Assembly (NCBI RefSeq): GCF_001522545.3
Contig: NC_031774.1
Span: 53,618,810 to 53,682,809, forward strand
DNA length: 64,000 nucleotides
Direction of reading: 5' to 3'
Source: Parus major
Taxonomy: Eukaryota; Chordata; Aves; Passeriformes; Paridae
Of the stretch, positions 11,291 through 24,200 are shown one piece after another. Position 1 is the stretch's first letter. Each line of letters starts with the position of its first letter. The translations under genes and the position numbers were made by a program. The notes beneath the pieces are model-generated. The model worked only from the letters and a program-made list of their open reading frames with translations. It did no database searches and was not told where the DNA came from.

Positions 11291-14200
11291 AGGATGGTAC
11301 CTTCATGCATCAGACACCTCTTCACCTATCAAGCTCCCCATGGCCACAATGAATGGGTAATGGATATGCCTTTTAGCAACAGCATTCCCAGCTCAAAAAA
11401 AAATGGAAGAGGGTATCAGATATTAGGGCTGTTTGCATTCAGAAGTCCAAACCTGGACAAGGAAAACAATTTCTAAAATAACCACCACTATCCTGGTATT
11501 GTGGGAAAAGGAAGGAAGGCGTATCAAGTTTTCGAAGCAGAAAATTAAAAACATCCATGGCAGATTCTAGGTATAATTTTAAAATAATTAGTGAAAGTTT
11601 AACAGGAAGCTGGTATTAGACATACATCCTTCAAGAATCTCCCTGTTCTAGAGAATTTAGGTTAAATAACAGTAAGAAATAAAAGAAGTCCCTTTGGTAC
11701 TACAGCTATCTCATTTCATACACAGATCCAAACACGGGTCTAATGTAGTTTCATATGGAGACCTTGGCTCTAGACTTCACACAACAATATTGTCTCAGAT
11801 AAAACAAATTCCAGAGGCTGTGCACTGCTCAAGGTTTCCCATTCCTGGTATGTTTTCTAATTCTGAATTATCTACATGCACTATTACTGTTAGGAATTCT
11901 CTTACAGCATTCTGAGTGGCCCCACTCAGAATAGAACAAATGCAATTTTACCAAACTGCAATTTTCAAATAAAATTTGGAGAATAAAATCTCAAGCTTGC
12001 TTGGCCATATGCCCTCATTTTTATCTCCTTACCTCCAATAACTGGACTGAGCATTTTATGGGTCAACAGAAAGATGAGTATCAATACATTCTGTGTGTTC
12101 TGAGCATAAAAAAGGAGAAATGAATCCACTGTTCCTCCATGGTTTATTGTACCACATGAATGATGAGAGAAAAAGCACAGGATTGTACATGGTCACAAAG
12201 GTATGCATGGCCCCTGAAGCATGAACATATATCTACAACCACACATCCTGTTGTGTGTCATTCCATTTAGGCAATAATGCCTAAAAAGAGGAAAGTCTCC
12301 AGAAACATGAGGTTTTGCCATAAGCACACCCACTCTATTCACCGGAATAAACAAAACTCTCCAAGAAACCAATAAGAGCTGTTGTGAAGCAGCCCATTCC
12401 TTGTAGCCTGGAGCAGCTCCCAAGAAGAAAGCTTTCCTCTGGCCACAGGAAAGATTTCTTAAAATGTGAAGAGAACTTCATATATATTCATTTTTTTTCA
12501 TAATCCTACCAGTAACATGTCAGAGGATTAGTAAAAAATAAACCCAAACCCCAACCCTTAAAAGGACATAAAACTTACTACAGTTTTAAAACTTACTATC
12601 TGAATTTTTTCCCCTATTTTAGATGCAGCTTTTCTGTAACATAATGATTTGTATTGCTGCAGTACACAGCAACTTCAGATACACATCTGGATCTGAGCCA
12701 CCTGCTGTACACATGGAACAATGAGACAGCCCCTGTTCTGCAGAGTTCACTGTCACAGGACAGGGACAATGGAAAGCCAGACACAGACACACACAAAAAG
12801 GGGGACGGATACTGGGCATTGCTAGGAGCAGCAGTCTCAGTACACACACATTACAAGTTCATTGGGGCCTTTTATAAGCAAAACAAGGAGCCAGAGCTTT
12901 TGAAGGGGATAATAAAGCAGCACTGCAGCTGTTTACAGGGACCATTTCCCAAGTGTGAAAGGGTAGCACAAGAGAAAGCATGTAAGTGCCCGCTTGCCTC
13001 TACGGTGTAGTCACAGTATAGACACATGCTATGCTAACGGGAGGCAGAAGTTAACATCTTAATAGCAAATTAGAGATGGTAAAAATAGGTATGAAAAGCA
13101 AAAGCAGCTGGTTTTGTAGCTCAATGCAACAGAGGAACTAGTGGCAGGCACAAAGCAGCAGCCTAAAGAACGAGCTCTGCCCTGTTCAGAGCCACACTCT
13201 GAATGGGCCACGGTTACATGCCAAGCATACAAAGATGCAAGATGATGCAAACCTCAGCAAAGTATATTAACCCCCTCCATGTTTTACTTTTGTTTTCCAT
13301 TTTCAAGAATAACAGTATAGTCCAACAACTACAAGAACTCTGAAAATATCAACTTTGAAGATTAAAAAAGTCTCTGCAGCTGATCTGCCTAGAGCTGCTG
13401 TAGAGCTGAGACGAGTCACTATTTTTCAGAAAGAAATCTGGCCACCTGCTGCTCTAAGTAGAGAAGGCGGGATATATGTAAAATCATGCTTTCTCTGAAA
13501 TTACAACTGATATTACCCAGGAAACACACTCTAGACTGGGAAAAATATGCATTAATTCCAAATGGTGCAGTGTGCTGAACTGAACGGTACATGGTTGGCT
13601 AACAGTCTTTGTTCTGTTCTCACAGGTTTGCTCATCTTAAAATCATTTTATATTATTCCCAATGAACAGTCTCCTACATAAATTTTATACCTGTGGCTTC
13701 CATTCAAGTCCGATGGTAGATATTGGTAAGACTGGGGCATCACAAAAGCTCAGGCATTAAAAAAAGAAAGTTACATGAGTTGTTACGGAAGGATGAAGCA
13801 CCTACAGAACAAAAAGTTCCTACTGCAGCAAGAACAGCACATTCTAACCCAATAAAAGCAATCACCAAGTCTAGTCACAGAGCACACTAGAAATCAGATC
13901 AGTTTATGCCAATTACAAGGTGTAAGTTTAAGCAAATGCTCCTAACACAGCTGAGCCACCATGGCTGAAGAGAAGATGCTCCATTGCATCTGTCTTTAAC
14001 AGGGCTGTCCCACTGTGCTCAAAATGTGAGGTCACATTTGGCTGCCACATCTTTGCAACCCCACTGCATAAAGGGTGAGAATTAACCCAGCTTGTAAAAG
14101 CAACAGTCTGGAGGAAAAAATCCTCATTTTACCTGAACATGCTGCATCTGTAAAGAGCTCACAGGGAACACACAGAACCCTTTAAAAATACACAGCATCG

Positions 14201-14892
14201 TTTATTACACTGGGACAGTACTTCACGTTGCACAATCCAAGCTTTTGTTTCAAGCAAGAAAATGTTTTCTAAATATTTTGTCACCATGACAGTCTAGCCT
14301 TGGACTCTAATTCTGCCCTTGGTTACTCCAGAAAACCCCTGTTAAGTCAAATGTGTTGCACAGCTCGTCACTGCATCCCAGGCTGCCGGGAAAGCTCACC
14401 TGGCAGTGCAGCCACCAGTGTCCTCTTGGGCCTGTGTGCCCTGCACAGCTCTTTCAGCCTGAGCTATTGCCTGCCACAAACTAAGATCTGTATGAACTTG
14501 CAAACAACATTATATGTAAGAGGAAGAGAGGTTTGCGACTATGAAGCACCAAACACCTTCCCAACAGGCTCAGCTTTAATCAAAACAAAACCTACTGCTA
14601 AGATGGCAGAATGAAAAATTTTAAACACAGAGGCATAGAAAAACATCCCAACTGTGAGGGCCCTGTTCAAAATAAAAACTTGTCTTTTAGGGCCATTAAT
14701 TTGGAAACTAAATCTGATGAGATACAGCTCAAGTCCACAGCACAGCCCCAAGAAGAGCGGTGGAGCATTTCCGTATGACTCAGGAAGCCCAACAAACACT
14801 TCTGCAGAACAAGATCAACAGGGTGTTTATATACACCAGCAGTGTCATGTGAACAGGAGGTTTAGTTTGTGAAATGAATGTTTGCATTGTCA

Positions 14893-14962
14893 TTAAAAAA
14901 AACCCAACAACAAATCCCCCCCCCTCAAAACCCAAAAAAAACCAACCAAAACCAAAAAACAC
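14893..14962. repeat. A/C-rich low-complexity tract
   Basis: A run of A and C with a stretch of nine C (14918-14926), flanked by poly-A-like segments and only rare G or T. It is simple-sequence DNA in AKT1 intron 2 with no further structure that I can see. Confidence 0.85.
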
Positions 14963-16589
14963 CCTCTAGTCCACATTTACAAGCTTCCAACATAAAAACA
15001 TAGCAGGGGAAGGAAGTAGTTCAGCAGCCAAAATTTACAAATTCTTACCATAACTTTGGCACAGTAAACTCCTCTAGTGTCACAAAGGCCTATTCTTTAG
15101 GGGGCTTGGTTGCTTTTTTTTTTCAGAAGGACTAATCCACATGTGAAGGCTATTAAAGAACAAGGAAAATGCCAAAAGAAGCATAAACACACACATTTCA
15201 TGTGTGTCTGTTTTCCAAGTTGTATCTGTTTTTCCTTACACAGATACCTGAGAACAGCCTGGAGGCAGGTATTCCTGCTTTCTTGCATTTTTTGATGAAG
15301 CTCGGTGAGCTTTTTCTTTTCCCAAAATGACAATGCTTCTTTATTTTAATTCATTCAAATCAGTGAGAGAGATTCACCCTCTTGAGCTGCACTCAAGCAG
15401 TCAGGCTTCAGGAATTTAACAAAGAATGAAGATTTTAATACAGAGGGGTTTTGCTTGTTAGTTTGACTAGAAAAGAAATTCTTCACAGTAACCTTCTAAT
15501 TGTTTGAGAGGCACCTTACTAGAACCTCAAAGAAAATGCTTAATACTCTAAGTTACACTCGACATTTCTGCACAGCAAAACAAATTCAAGCTCTGAAAGT
15601 CAGCATTTTTTTCCTCTTCTTATCTGAAGCTACATAAAAGCCCTAACATAGATTTGAAGGAAATATAACACAAAATTCTGCCTGATCTAAGTACATAGAG
15701 CTAAATTTATCCTTCAGTTTCCAAAACACCACTTGGAGATTGGACATTTAGAGTTCTATTCACTGGCTAGAAAAAAGCCAAATGGTACATTTTAAAAAAG
15801 TGACTTTGAAATATTGTTATGAGAACAGGGACAAGCTATGTAAACCCTAAAATTCTGTGGGTCTTTGTATTCACAATTATTGTCACAAACTAAAAGGCTC
15901 ATATTCCCTACTAAGCAAACATTTACAATTAAATCCATTCTGCACAAAGCATTTGCATTTTGAGATGGAACAGTCAGTTGTTCAGCTGCTGTGATTTAGA
16001 TGGATTGGTTCATTATTGCTGCAGTTCGTTTGCAGCTACACTGTATAACAAAGGGGTGCCAATGTAGTCCTGAATGGCTTTAAAGCTAAGTATGCTGCTA
16101 TTCTTCCGTGATGATGTAATTTAACCATCTTCCCATCTCTCAGATCAAGATATCTTGACTTTACAGGCTAAACTTCAGCAGAAACAACAGAAACAAGCTG
16201 TCACAAAAGCGTTCAATAGGCATTATAGCGATACTGCAAGTCAGCTGGAGGTTGTTGCCAGCAAGTTTGCAGTGGTTTTCCACAAATGAAAATGCAATTT
16301 TCCCCTAATTCTTATTTAGAATAAATGCTTTTCTTACTATGCAAGTGGTAAGGCAACTTTGACTTCTACATCAAGGGATAACTAAGTTATATACCTTTCA
16401 AATGTTCCTGCTATAGTAAAAACATACCTACTCAGAAAAGCAGACCAGATTTACAACTATCCCTGATGCAAAGAAAATTTCAAATTTTATCTTACTCTTT
16501 CACTGTCTGAAAAATAACACCAAAGACAGTATTAAAAAGTCACCAATTTCATTCCTTAAGAGGGATTAAAGAGAGAGTGACTTCTTACA

Positions 16590-16856
16590 CAGACAGACAG
16601 TGATAGGATAACAGAAGAATGGTTTCAAACTTAGAGAAAAGATTTAGATTAGGTTAGAAATTCTTTAGGCTTAGGGTGGTAAGGTGCTAGAACAAGCTAC
16701 CCAGAGAAACCATGAATATCTCATTCCCAAAAGTGTTCAAGACAGTTTGGATGTGGCTTCAAGCAACTTGATCTAGTGGAAGGTGTCCCTGTCCATGGCA
16801 GGGGGTTGAATTAGATGATCTCTAAGGTTGATCCCAACCCAATCCATTCTATGATT
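16590..16856 (+). mobile_element. CR1 LINE, 5'-truncated 3' end
   Basis: The sequence follows the terminal part of an avian CR1: aggtgctagaacaagctacccagagaaacc, then caagcaacttgatctagtgg, then aaggtgtccctgtccatggc, ending ccattctatgatt at about 16856. CR1 is the dominant LINE of birds and is usually truncated at its 5' end, as here. The copy carries many substitutions and no usable open frame. Orientation is plus, opposite to AKT1. Confidence 0.9.
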
Positions 16857-18399
16857 AAAGCAGATAAATCATTTTTTTTGTAACAACCATGTAAAAAGGC
16901 AGCATTTCTTTTTAAAAAATATCATGGAAAAAACACCACGATGATCTAAAGAGTGGTCTTCTCAATGCGTTGCCCCAGCAGTATGAAGAGTACTTCCCAC
17001 AGAATGACTTGATGAGTGAATTTATACTGGCATAGAACTCATATCCTCTGCCCAAAAATCAAAGTCCACCTAGAATCTACTTCCAAATCCTACAACCAGC
17101 ACTGTCACCACAAATATTCACAACTCCATTCCAGACTGCTCCATGCATAAGCTTTCAGTAGAAGAATAAACACTTAATATAGCTAAAGCTATGCATTTAC
17201 ACATTTGAATCTTGAATTATTCCTTGGTGTTCCCAAATTTTCATTCTACATAATAAGCATAGGAAGGCAAGGAGACTACATGATCAAAAGTTAAAAATCA
17301 AATAAAACAAGACAAAGAAAAAAATTTACATTACAAATAAAACACTTTCAGTTAGTTAAATGATTAGTATTTATAGATGGTTTATTGACCACAGACAGGT
17401 GCAGGGATACGTATGATGTGTAAACACCAGTCCAGACAATCCATGCCTGGAAGCCCCTGAAAAGCAACCAACAAATAAAAGGCTGTATTCCCATTCTGCA
17501 GAGGCCTGGCAATGGATTTTGAGCTGTGTAACAGGTTGTTCAAGGGTGTAACTATTTACTAATACTCCAACTGAGAAGCAGAAAGCCAAAAATATACATA
17601 ACTGTGTGTAGCCTTGTAATTCTGGGGATAAACCCTACTTAGTGCAAATATTTTCCACACCAGTTTAACCTACAACATCCTGCACAAAGAGGCAATATGT
17701 TATCATTTGTAATGTGGCACATACAAAGGCTTGTATAGGAAGACATGGCAAAAAATTTAACTAAGTCCTTTTTCTCTTAAATCTTGAGATTTTTAAGGGA
17801 GTTTGATAAAAAAAATAATTAGTTCAAACACAGTTTTATTTCTATGTTTCTATTAACAATTAGATCTGTCAAGCATCTTGCAGATAATCAGAAATTTATT
17901 TTTTAATATTACCTGCTTTCTGAAGTGCCATTAGGATGTGTTCTGTCATCCCCAGACTCTCTGACAAAATTGCAGAAATAGCAGGGTACTAATACTGCTA
18001 AGGCTAGGAAGCCAGAAAAACAAAAACACACACTACAAATTATTTCAAATCCTCTATTTTTTGAGCCTTTTTTCTGACAAGTAATTAAACAGCTCTTTCT
18101 GTTCTGCTTAGTCTAAACCATGAAGCAGGCACTCAGGTTATCTTTTCTAATTTTTCTCAACATCATGACAATTAGCAAGCTTCTCTGCTTTAGGAAGAAA
18201 AACAGTCAAAACTTTCAAATTCGTGTGACTTCTACAGGTGGGAGCTGATTTATAAAGCCAACACAAATATAAGGGCACTTAAAATTTGAGAATTAGTAGC
18301 AATTGCTTTAGCAGCCTGACCTCCATCACCACCTGAAGTCCACTTCAAGGCACACCAGTATCAACATCTTGAGTCTCCGTCAAAAAATAACGCTTGTCA

Positions 18400-18790
18400 T
18401 GGAGACCTCTCCCACGGAGACAGGCTGAGAGAGTTTGGGGTTGTTCAGCCTGAAAAGAGCTGGGACTCTAGAGAGACCTTATTGCTCACTTTTTATACAT
18501 AATGAGGGCTTTTAAGAAAGCCTGAGAGGGGCTTTTTATCAGGGTCTATAGTGACAGGTCATGGTTTTCAAATATAGGAGAGTAGATTTAGACTACAGAA
18601 TATTTAAGGAAGAAGTTCTTCACTCTGAAGGTGGTGAGGCACAGGCAGCCCAGTGAAGTTGTGGATGTCCCATCCCCAGAACTGGTCCAAGGCTAGGATG
18701 GATGGGGCTTTGAGCAACATGGTCTAGTTAGTGCAAGGTGTGCCTGCCTATGACACAGGGGTCGCTTCCAACCCCAACCATTCGAAGGCT
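18400..18790 (+). mobile_element. CR1 LINE, 5'-truncated 3' end
   Basis: The resemblance begins with the end of the CR1 ORF2 coding part (cggagacaggctgagagagt, then gttgttcagcctgaaaagag). It continues through tagatttagactacagaata, gaagttcttcactctgaagg and gggctttgagcaacatggtc to ggtcgcttccaaccccaacc. The terminal octamer repeat is degraded. Frameshifts and substitutions mean it codes for nothing. It lies in plus orientation, 1.5 kb from the previous CR1 tail, and represents a different insertion because it covers more of the element. Confidence 0.9.
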
Positions 18791-21060
18791 GGAGCTCGCC
18801 CCCAAAACAGCTATCTCCTGTGAAGGCCATGGTTCACCACCAACACAAAGCCCACTTCTCTGGCATGCTCACCCTGTGGCTCTCATTAGGAGTCCATTAG
18901 TAAAGCACAGGCAGACGAGACTGACTTGACAGCCCCATAAATGACTCAGATGCTGCTCTCAGTCTCAATATGAGCATGGAATACCATTGCAGCTATGCAC
19001 AGAACCACTGACTCCAGAGTGTATTTCTACATGCAGTTCACCAAAGGCCTAGGTTTTGGACAGCACTTCAAAACATGCTCTCCCAACTTACCCAAGAGAC
19101 TGGGGGAAACAGTAACAGACTTGCCCACAGTCTGTGATGATTGTTTACCTCGGCTGTCTGCAAATATGACCGTGCACTTTTGAATAAACTGACAAATTTC
19201 ACAATGTTGTTTGACCAGCTATCTTTTTCACATTTTTGGCTCAACTTGAAGAGGTGGGAGGATAATCCCAGAGGTCTGTAGCATGCTTATCAACTGCATT
19301 AAAAGTCAGTCTTCATTATTTCCCCCTTTCAGTTGCAGTAAATATTTCTCACAAAAACACACTACTTCACACCTAATATGGTGTTTTTCTTTCTCCATTC
19401 TTTTTCTTCCTCTTTCCTCACATAGTTTCCTGGTTTTTGTTCCCCCTTTAAGAAGCACATTGTACCTACAACATAATGCATCTGAAAATAATAATCCCTC
19501 CTATGTCTTCCCCCATGAGAGATGACTTTTAAATAAGACTTAACTAATTTTTTTCTTAGTAAATCAGCTACTCTTATATATAAAAGGGGGAAAAACCTAC
19601 ACAGATATTCGAGTTTTACAATGCTCTCTCTTTTAAAATACATTAAAATTATATGTTGAGATATTAAGCAAATCCATTTTTTTCCCCAACAGATATCAAG
19701 GTCTGTTTCCCAAATGAATCTGACACGAAGCACTACCCCAATTTTTAAGAGAATTATTAGTAACATCAAAAGTGTATGAAAGGAGAGACACCACATGTCA
19801 CCGTGTACTGCTCTAAGAGCACTGAAGTCCTCACCAGCTGTTTCAGACACCAAAGTCTCAGGCTACAAGAGATAACCAGGAGCAAGTTTGGGCAGGGGAA
19901 GCCACAGGCCCGGACAAGGAGTGCAACTGATGGTTCTTACACAGAGGCAGCAGCACCAGCTGGAAGGGAAGAAACCTTCTAGCATCCACACAGGGGCTGC
20001 AGGGGAAGACATTACCTAGAGAGGACAAGGCACCAAATTCTAAATGCATGGCACAGGCACCTTGCCTAAAACCACCCTGCAGGAGCAAGAAGCAAGTTTT
20101 ATTCTCTTGCTCTCTTTACCTCAAAATAGCATACTCACTCAGTACTTCTTTCTTCCTACATCCAAACCTGATGACTTCTCAATATGCCTACTGAGAGAAA
20201 AAAAAACAACAGAAAACATGGACAGTTTTTTTTTTTTTTTTTGTCAGAGGCCTACCTTTCCCTTTTGGAAAAGGAAAGAGCCATCAAGGAAAATCAAAGC
20301 CAATACAGGCACTTTCTGTATGATCCACTGAATCAAGCATTCCCAGGCTCACTTTTACAGGGCTTGCAACGTCCCAGATCCCTCATTCTCAAATCCCTTT
20401 TAATAACAAGTAACATTAATTTATGATGCTACCCCACTTTTAGAGATAAAATTGAGACCTAGTTTGTTTCACTTCTGATGTGCAATAAAACAGAATAGGA
20501 AAGTAAACTTCCAGGACTGACATAAATAACGTGGGCATCAACATCCCAGCTCTTCCTCTTAGCCATTCAAAGCGAGAGTGTTCTGTGTCACTTGCATTTA
20601 AATTCCAGTCAGTTTACAATCAATGACAAACATCTAACCCAGCATCACTTCTCAAAAGAACTGAAAGTATTTTGTGAAAATGTTGGAATAAAGACTTTTT
20701 GGAAGTAATTTTTACTGAAGAAAGAAACATTTGGATGTCACACATCAAAAATGTGAAGCCGTAGATTAAAGAATGGGTTTCATGCAGAAGTGTTCTGGAA
20801 AAAAGTTTTCTGAAAGGATGCTGGAAAGTAACAAACACTCAAAGACAAGTAGTTTGCTCTGTGAAAGGAAGATGAGCCATTGCTAGGCTACACCAGCTCT
20901 TTCAAAGATGAAGTACAGTAGAGTTACACTGCACCAGCTGATTCTCAGTTTCTGACTTCCCCTGTCATCCAGAGCAAACTTTACAGTACAGTGGATCCGG
21001 CCTGTTTCCTATGACCTCTCCACAAATAATTCCATCAGATGAGATTACCCTCCAAAAGTC

Positions 21061-21201
21061 TAGCTGACTAGCCATTATCAGCTCGTATTTCTCCAGATGT
21101 TTTGTGATCTCATCCTTTCTTAATGCTTCTAGCATCTTGCCTACCACCAAGGTCAGATTTATTGGTTGACAATTTCCTGGTTCCTCCCCAGTCCCCTTTT
21201 C
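21061..21201 (-). mobile_element. Decayed non-LTR (CR1-type) reverse-transcriptase fragment
   Basis: The minus strand encodes EEPGNCQPINLTLVVGKMLE, then a helix-like stretch ending in KHLEKYELIMASQ. This resembles the CR1/L2 ORF2 reverse-transcriptase region that normally reads PGNYRPISL...KHLE...SQHGF. The usual QHGF is changed to QLDF, and similarity fades on both sides, so this is an old internal piece of an ORF2, not a 3' tail. It sits in a 123-codon open frame (20965-21336) whose ends look unrelated. A working polymerase is excluded because the catalytic block is absent. Confidence 0.7.
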
Positions 21202-24200
21202 CCAGAACAGGACAAGCAAAATGAAAGCAACCAAAGCTAGAATTGCAAAACTATTGCCCCTTGTGTTGAAAAAGAGACACACAAGGAAAACCACAAACTG
21301 ACACAGCTTATCTTTTGTTTCCAACAAGAAGAGCAACAGATTTCCCTATAAACCCAACCCTTCAGATCTAGAAACAGCATCAGCTTCTTTCCCTTTGTCA
21401 CAACTTCCCCAACTCTGTTCTTCGTTCAGCCCCACTCAATTTTTTGTTCAGTCCCTATCGTGTTTCTTACCTTTCCATTCCCCCCAGCTTTTCCTCTGAA
21501 ACAGCTGTACCCTCTTATAGCTGGCATCTTCAGAGTTCAGATAGCTCCTAGGATCCTTTGCACAGCCATTCTTTCACAAACCATGAAAGCCAGACAATCC
21601 TTGAACTAATCTGAACCTCAAAGGTTCTGACTACACAGGTCACCGAGACAGTGCATCACTACATCCCAGGGACAGACAGAAGCCAAGGTAAGAACAAAAA
21701 ACCACCCCAAAACAAAATACACACACACGCATATACATAAAAAGAGGTAGGGAACGTGGTGAGAACATAAAAAAGAGAAGAAAGAAGAGGTGAAGAAAAA
21801 CAGCAACACCAGAGACTCCCTGGCTTAAAAATGGATCTGGTCATACCTTCTAAAATCCTCTTTTGATTCACACTATCAGAATACTGAAAGTATGAACCTC
21901 TGCTAAAAATAACAAAGCTAAAGTTCACCATCTGTGCTATTCCACTAGAGAAAGTTAAAAGAGCAACAATCAGCGTTTTACTCCTGGTTTGTATTTTACA
22001 CGTGGATCTTGCATCCATTTTATGCAATGATGCTATAGCAAGATGAACCACAACAGGCCACTTGTTATTTATCAGGTCATCTGTATTGCTCCATTCGTTA
22101 CAGAAATAATTCTTTAACCAAAATAATAAAAAAAAATTATATACAGAAGTGGAGTAGGTATCTTATGTACTATTTCTCATTTAAGGGCCTCTGTTAGTTT
22201 TGATCAGCTTGTAAACCAGAGACTCCATCAGTCAAATAGTTTTACCTGCCTGAAGTCCATAAAAATTAGCATTTGGAGGACATGTTAAGGTTTTCATGGT
22301 TAAAATTACTATGTGACGTTAGCATACTAATTTTAAAAAAATAGCTCTGCATTTCCTGCCAAATATTAATGGATGAATACACAGGTCTCTCCAGCTCCTT
22401 ACAATTGCTTCAGATTTCTCAGACTGAGAAATGGAGATTTTTCTATTTCCTTTTTCAAATGTCAGTGAATATTTTTCCCTCCCCCTCTTTCCCTGCCTCC
22501 AAAAGACTCCTCTTTTTCATACAAGTTTATGCCCTAATAAGAAAACCGGACATACTAGGGAGGACAGAGATGACAGAGTATCAAAATGCACAATCCCCTC
22601 TTTGTTAGCCGTGCATAAAGACTTAAAAAAAAAAAAGAAAAAAACAGGATGAAGACTGGAAACAATAGAAGGACCTTTATAAACAGGGACCAGAGCAGAA
22701 AGATGCAAGAAATCCAATGAGATATTTAAAATGTATCAGTAAAGCAAGCAAAATACACTTGAGCACACCTCTGTTCTCTAAAAAGTTCCCCACACACAAC
22801 CAAAATTAAGGATCCTCATGACATACATTCAGAAAACCTATAATCTTGGAGCTCAACAAGCAGCAATTTGGGCAGATAATTTTCTCCTTCTCCCCTCATA
22901 TTCAATCACAATTATAGCACCTCTGCGTTGAACCATTTCCCCCATCCTTTCCCACTAAACAGAACCTTCAGTGTTATACAACCAGGGCCTGCACACCCTG
23001 GATGCACACACACAGTGCACCAAGCCTGAGCTCCTTCACACCTCCTATTCCACCTGTGCTGGAACAGTCCAGCCATGCAGTCACACAGAGAGCGGTCACA
23101 TAAATCTGTCTTTGCTGGGATTTGAGTAAGAGCACTGAGGACTGACGATGGGGAAAGGGATGGGGAGGGGAAAGTTCATTCATGAATTCTTCTACTTCTG
23201 CCTGGTTGAGGTTAGGCATGTCATGGACATGACTGGCCCCTGCACAAACAAACATCTGCACACTGGAAGTAGAGTTTCCTTTAGTGACTGACTTAGAGAA
23301 CTGCCAAGAGCTCTCGGTCAGGCAGCAATGTTTAATTTCATTTCTCCATTTGTATTTTTAATCTTGGAAACAAAAACATAAACGTAAAGCATGCTGACAG
23401 AGGAAAACAACTCCATGGTTCTAGAAAGCCCTGCTACATCCCTGCCAGGCTGAAACACCTGCTCCTGCTAATGATGGCTTTATGCTTACTTACACCTGCC
23501 ATCCAGAAGGGCTCCAGAGCACTTTGCAGCCTGATTTATACATACACAAATCATTAAAACCACCAAAATTAAGCCACTGCTGGGGTGAGATGTAGCAACT
23601 GTTTAACTGCAGGCAGCCATGCTGTTCAACTGCTGAGGACAGGAACTGTAAGACACACCAAATTCAACCAAAGCTATGGGGAACGTTAGGCTGAGAGAGC
23701 ATCACTGCCCAATCTGGATTTTGGCCAGTCACTACCTAAAATATGTGCATGAGGAAAGCCTTAGGAACTTTAAAGAATAAATGCAGTGCAACCTTTGGTT
23801 TTCTAAGTGATCTAAAAGACAAACTATGTATATTTCTTATATCTGAAATCCCCCCTTTAGCAGTCCCTCCCTGCACTAATTATTGTTTATGCCTTTACTT
23901 CAGAAGCTCACCGTATCAGACATCAGTTTTGGAAACATCCTGTGGTTGAAGCACTTGATCTAGCAGAGCTACCAAACTGATAGTGTCTGGCAATAAATGT
24001 AGATTATTAAAAAATAATAATAAAAAAAATCTTAACAAAACACACATACACAGAGTGGATAAGCTACTCCCCAACAAAGACAGAGCCAAATGAACTGAAT
24101 TTGTCAACCTGTCCCTGAACAGCTACAAAAACCAAGAGATTCCCAGGGCGAACACCAGCAGGCTGAAGAGAAGACAGAGTATTGCTTTCTAAAAATCTCC

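Noticed and set aside
19362..19853. 163-codon minus-strand frame
   Set aside because: No recognisable family or motif and no splice context; frames of this length are expected a few times in 64 kb.
23460..23720. Possible old SINE (ctccagagcactttgcagcc and following sequence)
   Set aside because: Only one short block resembles a reptile MIR-type repeat; the order of other blocks could not be confirmed.
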